From assembly GCF_963678635.1 (NCBI RefSeq), contig NW_026970666.1, positions 1 through 47,879 on the forward strand: a DNA stretch of 47,879 nt, written 5' to 3'. Positions 41,529 to 47,879 of the stretch are shown here, in pieces. Both the position numbers and the translations under genes were made by a program. The DNA is from Symsagittifera roscoffensis (Eukaryota; Xenacoelomorpha; Acoela; Convolutidae). The notes under the pieces are model-generated. The model did no database searches. It was given only the letters and a program-made list of their open reading frames with translations, and was not told where the DNA came from. Position 1 is the stretch's first letter; the number at the start of each line of letters is the position of its first letter.

Positions 41529-42182
41529 GTGGACGTCAGGAAGAACCTAACGGTACGCAACCAATTCGTGCAAGTAGCCGCGGAGCATCCTCGAGCTTGT
41601 CCGAATGGCATGGGCTGGAATCCTGCCATAAGCAAACAGGCAATTCCCCCAGGGAGTCGTCATTTGGTTGTTGGAGATAGTTTAGTGAGGGATCTGAACG
41701 AGATCTTTGTCAATGGTCAGACCACTGTTCTATCTTTTGGAGGGGCCTCCGTGGCTCAGGTCATCAAGATGATGGAGTTCCAGGTCGAGGATCATCTAGA
41801 CACGTTGGTGATAATGCTCGGGATCAATGACGTTTCGAGGGCCCCTGTAACCCCAGAGGGCAAGTGGGAGCCACTACTGGTCTGCCTTCTGAACGAACTG
41901 AAGGAGAAAAACAGGCCCAGACTCGTGGTGAACGGCAACGTGACCCGGTGGAACGAGATGACCCGCAGTCTGGTGACAAGCAATCCCTGCGAGCTGCGGC
42001 TCATGGATCTTGAGAACATGCTGCGCATGATTGATCATCTCGCGCTCACCAGAGATGGGATACACGTCAACACCCAGCAGGGAAGACTCTGGATAAACGA
42101 CGTCTTCCAGACGCAGATAGGGGAAATGGAGCAAGAGTTGATGACAACCAACTCACTGGCTCGGACCAGTTCGACTGGATGA
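41529..42182 (+). CDS. SGNH (GDSL-type) hydrolase domain
   Basis: A 217-codon frame, counted from a GTG at 41529; the true start was probably upstream in the polyprotein. It has the SGNH signature blocks: block I G-D-S-L (49-52, Ser51 nucleophile), block II Gly near 71-72 (F-G-G-A-S), block III G-I-N-D (98-101, Asn100) and block V D-G-I-H (176-179, Asp176 and His179). All four named residues are present, so the fold could still be catalytic as an esterase or lipase. The domain is short between residues 134 and 135, which suggests an internal deletion. Its frame ends at TGA 42180-42182, with coding resuming in another frame. SGNH esterase domains are known in some non-LTR elements; one behind a Ty3/gypsy integrase is unusual. 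Confidence 0.8.
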   Translation: MDVRKNLTVRNQFVQVAAEHPRACPNGMGWNPAISKQAIPPGSRHLVVGDSLVRDLNEIFVNGQTTVLSFGGASVAQVIKMMEFQVEDHLDTLVIMLGINDVSRAPVTPEGKWEPLLVCLLNELKEKNRPRLVVNGNVTRWNEMTRSLVTSNPCELRLMDLENMLRMIDHLALTRDGIHVNTQQGRLWINDVFQTQIGEMEQELMTTNSLARTSSTG

Positions 42183-42214
42183 GGTAGAGTGCTCCTCCCC
42201 CTAGAAGACAACCG

Positions 42215-42628
42215 TTGGAGAGCCGATTTGGGAGATCAATTGATCAGAGTCAGACTGGCTCTGAGAAAATATCGAGGACGAGTAACCCGCCCGCCACGGC
42301 AACTCCTGCTTCTACAGGAAACCCTTCGACGAGCGCCACCACGGCGGAAGGAATTGAGCCAAGCAGCGTGCTGCTTTGGAATCGTCCAGACCCCAGCGGT
42401 TGGGGACAGTATAAAACGGACATGTCAACGAAATTGAACATGAATACATTGACGTGTCGAGTGGATGCAAGGAGGATGATGGGTGGAGATGGTCCCACAG
42501 TGTCGGGATTATATCGAATACCGGGCGTGGACTGGCTGTTAGCGGAACAAGAACAGTTTAGCTCGGCGACTATGCTCAGGTTCGTGGACCTTGATGGATT
42601 GTCTCAGGAAATACCTTTGGCCCCTTGA
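42215..42628 (+). pseudogene. post-SGNH linker and start of unknown region
   Basis: A 137-codon frame, Ser/Thr/Pro/Ala-rich at first, then a more globular part (W-N-R-P-D-P-S-G-W-G-Q-Y-K, G-L-Y-R-I-P-G-V-D-W). It lies between frameshifts and has no known motif. Confidence 0.55.
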
Positions 42629-43232
42629 ATACCCGATCTCTTACAGACGTCCGTCGGAGGTGGTGAAGATCATCTTTGTTTTATCACTAGGGTACACCAC
42701 ATTGCCAAAACCCCTACAGTTTGCGTACACGATGGTCACAAATCTAGCGGAGGGACGATTCAGCGTGATAAAACCTGCGCCGAACTGAATGGTGGAGCCT
42801 AACAACTATTACCCACCCCGTTCTGAGCTTCCTACCATCTGGGCTGACATTTCCAATGACATCCAGGGATTCAAGGATTGCAGCACAACTCGGTTGGTGC
42901 TGGATGAAGTCCTGGGGTTGGAGCTGTCCAACTTCGCCAGGTTACTGAAGTTGAGGCCAGGGGTAGATGATGATTACTTATTAGTACAACAATTGGCCAA
43001 TGACTTCTGGTTCAGACAGATGGATTATGCGGAAAATGAACAGGGGAGGACGGCCAGAAGAAATATGACATCGTCAGTGGAGGTCCTCATGGCGTTGGCC
43101 TTGAGGACGAAGCCACATACCAATGCGTGGTTGTGTTTGTCGCCAAGAGTGTGTACCCTGGGAGAAGACGCGTTGGGGCATGCCGGCAGTAATCAAGGAG
43201 ATACACACTTATCTGAAAAACTTGTTCAATGA
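42591..43232 (+). pseudogene. unknown protein segment with one internal stop
   Basis: The same frame runs through TGA 42786-42788 and on to 43232, so it is one coding segment with a nonsense codon. Composition is globular (L-G-L-E-L-S-N-F-A-R-L-L, N-D-F-W-F-R-Q-M). The true reading probably switches to the overlapping frame near 43123-43232. No family recognised. Confidence 0.5.
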
Positions 43233-45528
43233 GAGAGAGTTAGCCGGAGGCATGATGTTACAATTGATGCAAGACGTGGACACGATGTCGCTAGACAAAT
43301 TCCAAGCTAATATTTTGGCCACGAGGGCACAATATGAGAGATCAGACGCTATCTTGGGTGGAATGGGAGTGGGATGGACGCCATCCTTCCTGTCAACGTG
43401 TTACCCAAGGGCCTCCCGGAATCTGACTGCGAGCTTTGTCAAGGTCATCCGGAAACTGTCGATCGGTCTGGAACTAGCACTGTACGTGACGTTTGGTCAC
43501 GAGAACTTTGTGAAGGGACCTGCGAATTTCTTCAACCAAGCGTTGGCGGAGATGAGATTGGATGGACTCCTTACCCTGATCGCTATGACATATCGTCGGC
43601 TGGGCCATTTGTTCGTGCTGCTACGCTTCCCCGAACAACTGCAGGGAGCGAGTCGAGAATTCAACGCGCAGTTGGAAACCGCCTCACACAGGAAGATGAA
43701 GGATTGGAGGATACTCTTGCTCCAGTACCTCCTGCATCAGAATAGGAGTATCGCAGGAGAGGACAAGGTGGCAACGGGATCGAGTGAATGCAATCAGTAT
43801 TGTGGCATGCCCTTGCTGACAGATCTGACTAAAATTATGCAGATCGATCCGCTGGCTCTGGTCCATGGTCTAAGGGAGTTCGTCACGGTGATGTACGGAC
43901 CTGTGATGTCATATGTGTTCCCAGACGTGCAAGTGAAGGCATACAGGAACTCGGTGTTATATGTCAACTTGGTCTCAGTTGTGGATTGTGCCGTGCTGAG
44001 TTGGGTGGAACAGAAAGAGTTGAGAGGATTGGCTAGCGACGACAGGCTATTTGGAAGAATAGCGGAGCCAGGATGGATGTAGATGGACTCAAACAACAAC
44101 TTCAAGTGCATTATGGGCGGCGAGGACCTTTACCATGTTCAGTTTAATCCGAAGCTTTGGAATCTGCGACCAGTGGTGAAGGATTCGGGAGAGGCGATGC
44201 GGGTCACACCTTGGCCGGAAGCATATGCCCACGTCAAAGAGAATCAGCAAGTGTGGCTTTCCGAGTCCAGGCCGCTGCCGGACCAATGCCCCCGATATCC
44301 ATCGATAAGGAGGATGTTGTTGGGGGTCACGTCTCCTGCCATTGCTCCTCAGATCGGAGCGGCTCGTGATGTGGAAGAGAAAGTGCGGAAGTGGAGTGAA
44401 GTGATGGAGCCGCGCTTTGTCAGTTGGAACGTTGCGGCCATGCACACTTTCGACTTCACGTTCCCTGATGCATGGAGCCGGAAGAAGATCAAGGCACCAC
44501 CTACCAGGAGGCCAGGAGTGACCGTTGACGTGTGGAATGGCGTGTGCACACCAGCAGATGACTGGTCACGATTGAATTGGCCAGGAGAAATGAAAGTAAT
44601 ACTATTGGAAGTGGCAAAGGAGTGCAGAGGAGGCACGTATATGACGATCGCTGAGCTGGCGCCATATGGTGATGAGTCGGTAGAATTCCCGGTGAATGAT
44701 TACTTATTCTATTATGCAGGGGATCTGACCGTACCGGCGCGGCCGGTGTCGGGCATGGACATGCGGCAAGCCCCTCCGGGACCTGGACTGAGACTGGGCA
44801 CGAACGATGATAAACAGATGGATCAGGATGACGATCACATGGAGGGAAAGGGAGAGAATTCGAATGGATTGGACCTAGTAGCGTTGAAGAGAGACCTACT
44901 GGAATACCAGTTCAGCGAAGACGACGACGGGGAAGTCGATGGAAATCTATTGCTGATGACACCATCGTCCTTCATGTCCCCCACGAGGGCTGCGCCGGCC
45001 TGTTTATCCCCAGTGGATCCAATAGGCCTGGCAATGGACTACCGGAATAAGGACATACAGAAAATGCTCCATGAATCACCTAGGAGAAGAAGTGACGAGA
45101 CCATGAGGGTATCCTTCCTGAGCACATTACCTGAAGAGGAGTGGGAGAGATACCAGAGTGAACTTCAACGTAAGGCAGGAGTGACCTGGAACCGAGTGAC
45201 CATCATGGAAAGGACATGGGACGTGATACGCAGGTACGGGACGCAGTCCGTAATGAAGGTGAGGTTAAACCAACCCATCACGCGCAAGGTTCTAGAGAAA
45301 CTAATGAGCTCCGTATAATCTGATGTTCTGACCGAGTCAGTCACAGAAGACAGTGCCAATGATCAGCAGATCACGAGAAAATTACCCATCAGGCGAGCCA
45401 AGAAAGGGCTGAAGCGGTTTATAGGGAAGACAGGAAGCAAAATCGTGAATCAGAAAGTGGTGAAGTCGAAAACCAGTGCAGTGATGGCCTCGTTGGCAAG
45501 AGCAGCTCGTCCAAGTGAGAGTGGTTAA
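43123..45528 (+). pseudogene. large unknown protein, 800 codons with two internal stops
   Basis: A single frame is readable from 43123 to TAA 45526-45528, broken only by TAG 44080-44082 and TAA 45316-45318. The first ~320 residues look alpha-helical and globular, with Leu- and aromatic-rich helices. The next ~250 include several Trp, and a Pro-rich and acidic stretch (D-D-D-H-M-E-G-K; S-E-D-D-D-G-E-V-D-G) follows. The last ~70 are very basic (R-R-A-K-K-G-L-K-R-F). No domain is recognised. Size, helical start and basic tail would suit a structural nucleic-acid-packaging protein, but this is speculation. Confidence 0.6.
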
Positions 45529-45717
45529 GGAGATGATGCGACGCTGGGCGGGGGAGAAAAAGAGAACCTGATACCCCCAATGCTATTGGCAGGCTTGACC
45601 ACAACGGCATAAAAAAATTGAAGAAAAACGCACGGACTTTGGCGGATACTAAGCTCGAAAGTCATCAGTCAGTGTGGATCTGGAGGACTTGATGATTACA
45701 AGCCCTCGCGAACCAAC
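45529..45717 (+). other. broken coding between unknown segments
   Basis: A Lys-rich run readable in another frame (K-K-L-K-K-N-A-R-T-L) shows that coding continues here with frameshifts. Nothing else recognised. Confidence 0.4.
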
Positions 45718-46341
45718 ATGGCCCGGATCAAGCTGGAGGGACAACTCGGCGTGGTCGAGTATAGTCGGATCACAGTGCCAGACTCAGTCCACATGGGAGA
45801 TCCAGCAGGGGGTTTTGTAGAGATGCTTAAGGCAAGGAATTCCGCGAGAGGGAACTTGATGGCCTGGGACGAGAAGCAAGCCATGCAAGGGTATTTGAAG
45901 GAGCTGACGGAGAACTCGGCCCACCAAAGATACTTCGCCTAGACGATATATGCATCTGCGACGATGGCAGCATACCTGGCCTATCCGTGTGCAAGAACTG
46001 ACTTGCAGGTACGACTGGCCTGGTGTTTGATGGAAATCAAGAAGTCGGAATATGAGGCCAACAACGACTCGAAATCAAAGAAATAGGAACTGAAATTGAT
46101 GGAAGCCCTACGAGTGTTGATTTCTAGAGACAATTCGGCGATAGCCAGGGCTAAGCATAAAGATGTTCTTTGCTTTGTGAGGTTCGTGGTGGATCGTATC
46201 CCCACTCCTGTGTTGGAAGAATGCATAAAAACCATTCGGCAAGGGGGAGTTGATCGTGAACAAAATTTTCTGAGGGAATTCCTAGAGCTATATCAGGACA
46301 TACCGTTGCCCATACCAAATAAGGAAATGAACGACATGTAA
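45718..46341 (+). pseudogene. unknown helical segment with two internal stops
   Basis: One frame from ATG 45718 to TAA 46339-46341, interrupted by TAG 45940-45942 and TAG 46084-46086. It is in the same frame as 43123-45528. The sequence is helix-like and charged (A-R-A-K-H-K-D-V-L-C-F-V-R-F-V). No family recognised. Confidence 0.5.
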
Positions 46342-46470
46342 AGCTATCGCTGGTTGGATGAAGTGAGAAGATAATCCAACAAGGTGTTGAAAGTGAGCCG
46401 GTAGTCAATTGAAGCAGTCAGGTGACTGAAGGACTATGCGACACTGGGGAAGTTAAAGTCATTCCAATAT

Positions 46471-47003
46471 GTGTCTGGCATACCAGGGATGGCGTATAAT
46501 CCCTTCGTGGACGAGGAAGCTCGGGAAGCATACTTTGACTCTGAGCAAGTTGGGGTACTCGATTTCTGGGTCGAGCGAGTCAAGGAGACTGGCATGTTGA
46601 TGGTGGAACAACCCAAGCTGGGAATCATTTCGGAGGAACGAGTGGTCGAACCCTCGGTTCCCGAGTTAAAGGGGCAAGTAAGCTTTGATTGCGGTTCTTG
46701 GGACGGTCCCTTGAAGACCAGCCTAGTAACCATGTGGGAGTTCATGAAGCCTTACGTCCACATCCAAACGCCTGTTTAATCTGGGATATGACAGCAGATG
46801 TCGCATTGGACTTGGATGATGTTGCGAGTCTACACGATTTGGCCATGATACACCATCTGCTGGCCCTGAAAATAACGAATCAAAAGAGCGGACCATCCAC
46901 GGAACCAGCCGAGGGAAATCCCTCCGGTGATTGGTTGAGACAGGGCATCTGTCTAGCCCACAGTAGTGGAATGGACGGACACGTGTGCAACTCAGGGCAT
47001 TGA
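46471..47003 (+). pseudogene. unknown segment, two overlapping frames
   Basis: 46471-46779 (acidic, G-I-P-G-M-A-Y-N-P-F) continues by a frameshift near 46775 into the frame ending at 47003 (D-V-A-L-D-L-D-D-V-A-S-L-H-D-L-A, then His- and Cys-containing end). No family recognised. Confidence 0.45.
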
Positions 47004-47041
47004 TTGAATACGCTGAGTGAGCAGCATCGCCAACTGGATCA

Positions 47042-47488
47042 ATGGCATGGGAGGTTGAGCATACCGGACAAGAGTGGAATGGAGTTAATTCGGACTGTCA
47101 TGGAGTAACGGAAGTGAACTTGATCACTGCCTTGGGATTTTCCAGCATGACAAGCTCTATAGAGTCACTGGAACGCCTAGAGCGTGCCCATGGGCTAGTT
47201 ACGTCCCTTAGTGTGGAAGTATTCCCTGGAGAGTTGCAGACTGAGCGAAAGATTGGAGGTTGGCGAGAAGCTCTGGAGAACGAGATGAATTTGAAGGACA
47301 GTGAGGCCTACCATAGACCTACTGGTTCGAAATATCTGGCGTGCTCGAGTTCTGTACCATATTGCAATAGTAGGTACCCTATGCACATGGTGGTGATTGA
47401 CGACAGGACACAGCAGGTGTTGGTCGACCAACTCTTCTCTGAGCCAAAGTGCGTGAGGTTGGCCAGGATGTGGAGGTCATATGATTGA
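47042..47488 (+). pseudogene. unknown segment near window end
   Basis: A 148-codon frame. It looks globular, with L-I-T-A-L-G-F-S-S-M, a possible Cys pair (L-A-C-S-S-S-V-P-Y-C) and M-V-V-I-D-D-R-T-Q-Q-V-L-V-D-Q-L-F. It ends at TGA 47486-47488, and coding resumes at once in another frame. No family recognised. Confidence 0.45.
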
Positions 47489-47879
47489 CAGACGAAGATC
47501 ATTCGGGCCGTCCCGAAGAGATCATAAGGCAGGCGAGTTGCAGAACGTAGTGGGTGAAGAGTTCATGCGGTTGAGTGAGGGTAATGTGAGTGAATTCCAG
47601 AATGTGAGGAGCTTCAGGGTATCGGACCCAAAGGAACATATTGATGACCCATGGGGAGTATCCTTATCACTGCCTGGCGCAGACGTTATGGTACCCCAAA
47701 CGCGGGAATCTGGTGTTAGCGTTAGACGTGGAGGAGTTGTACTCCACGGGGTAGCCCACCAAAATCAACAAGTGTCAATCGTGGTGGTTAGTGCAATACT
47801 GGCGGTGAGATGGTTAGAAGCTAAAGCGGGCAAAAGTGAGCAGGAGACGGCCGTGCCAACACCTGAGCAACTAAGCAAC
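47481..47879 (+). CDS. partial frame running off the window (at least 133 codons)
   Basis: ATG 47481 opens a frame that is still open at the last base. It starts basic (D-R-R-R-S-F-G-P-S-R-R), has a beta-like stretch (D-P-W-G-V-S-L-S-L-P-G) and a hydrophobic helix (S-I-V-V-V-S-A-I-L-A-V-R-W-L). It overlaps the previous frame by 8 nt and is the continuation of the element 2 polyprotein. No family recognised. Confidence 0.5.
   Translation, partial: MIDRRRSFGPSRRDHKAGELQNVVGEEFMRLSEGNVSEFQNVRSFRVSDPKEHIDDPWGVSLSLPGADVMVPQTRESGVSVRRGGVVLHGVAHQNQQVSIVVVSAILAVRWLEAKAGKSEQETAVPTPEQLSN

Larger units (their letters stand above)
32527..47879 (+). mobile_element. giant decayed Ty3/gypsy-type element with macro and SGNH domains
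   Basis: All pieces are on the + strand in the order gag, CCHC, protease, RT, RNase H, integrase, GPY/F, macro-like domain, spacer, coiled coil, SGNH hydrolase, then unknown coding sequence to the window end. Base composition is balanced (44401-44460 has 10 A, 16 C, 18 G, 16 T), unlike element 1. Roughly a dozen frameshifts and stops show it is a pseudo-element. Neither LTR is identified; the right end is outside the window. Treating the macro/SGNH/unknown part as the same element rests on continuous strand, similar composition and similar decay. Confidence 0.75.

Noticed and set aside
42789-45318. Nucleoprotein or capsid of an RNA virus
   Set aside because: The helical, globular look and basic tail suggested it, but no diagnostic motif of any nucleoprotein family could be seen, so I leave it as unknown.

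Overview
This window is eukaryotic (metazoan) DNA, probably from a small invertebrate. It holds one credible host gene: a two-exon secreted stefin-type cystatin with a 240-bp intron. Almost everything else is retrotransposon DNA. I cannot name the species from the sequence.

Region 1 (about 347-16,680, + strand) is a giant, young-looking Ty3/gypsy-type element. Two copies of a 173-bp LTR segment (347-519 and 16,261-16,433) differ at one base. Between them lie a fused gag-pol frame (CCHC knuckle, protease, RT, RNase H, DD35E integrase), a frame change at an A-run near 7,480 that moves the GPY/F-like integrase tail into another frame, a small membrane peptide, a 376-codon frame with no methionine, an envelope-like glycoprotein resembling chuvirus-type G proteins, and a 601-aa protein of unknown function. 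The last three overlap tightly: 13 nt, then an ATGA overlap. The + strand is strikingly rich in A and C and poor in G. The 5' LTR is cut short and fused to gag through a 26-base A-run.

Region 2 (about 16,680-21,430) is host-like intergenic DNA. It contains dispersed repeats with homopolymeric G or C tracts, the cystatin gene (18,105-18,692) and a 1.13-kb foldback element (18,932-20,062).

Region 3 (21,431-about 29,995, - strand) is a decayed Ty3/gypsy pol. Its RNase H-to-integrase segment is present as three head-to-tail copies of about 2.6 kb. Region 4 (29,996-32,526) has no recognised gene but carries eight exact copies of a 7-mer (ACCCTCC or its complement).

Region 5 (32,527 to the window end, + strand) is a second, unrelated, decayed Ty3/gypsy element of more than 15 kb. 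After gag and pol it carries a macro-like domain, a strong hairpin, a coiled-coil protein, an SGNH (GDSL) hydrolase with its catalytic motifs intact, and at least 5.5 kb of further coding sequence of unknown function. This stretch is broken by scattered stops and a few frameshifts and runs off the end of the window. The envelope-bearing cluster of element 1 and the macro/SGNH/unknown cluster of element 2 are the two most unusual things here.
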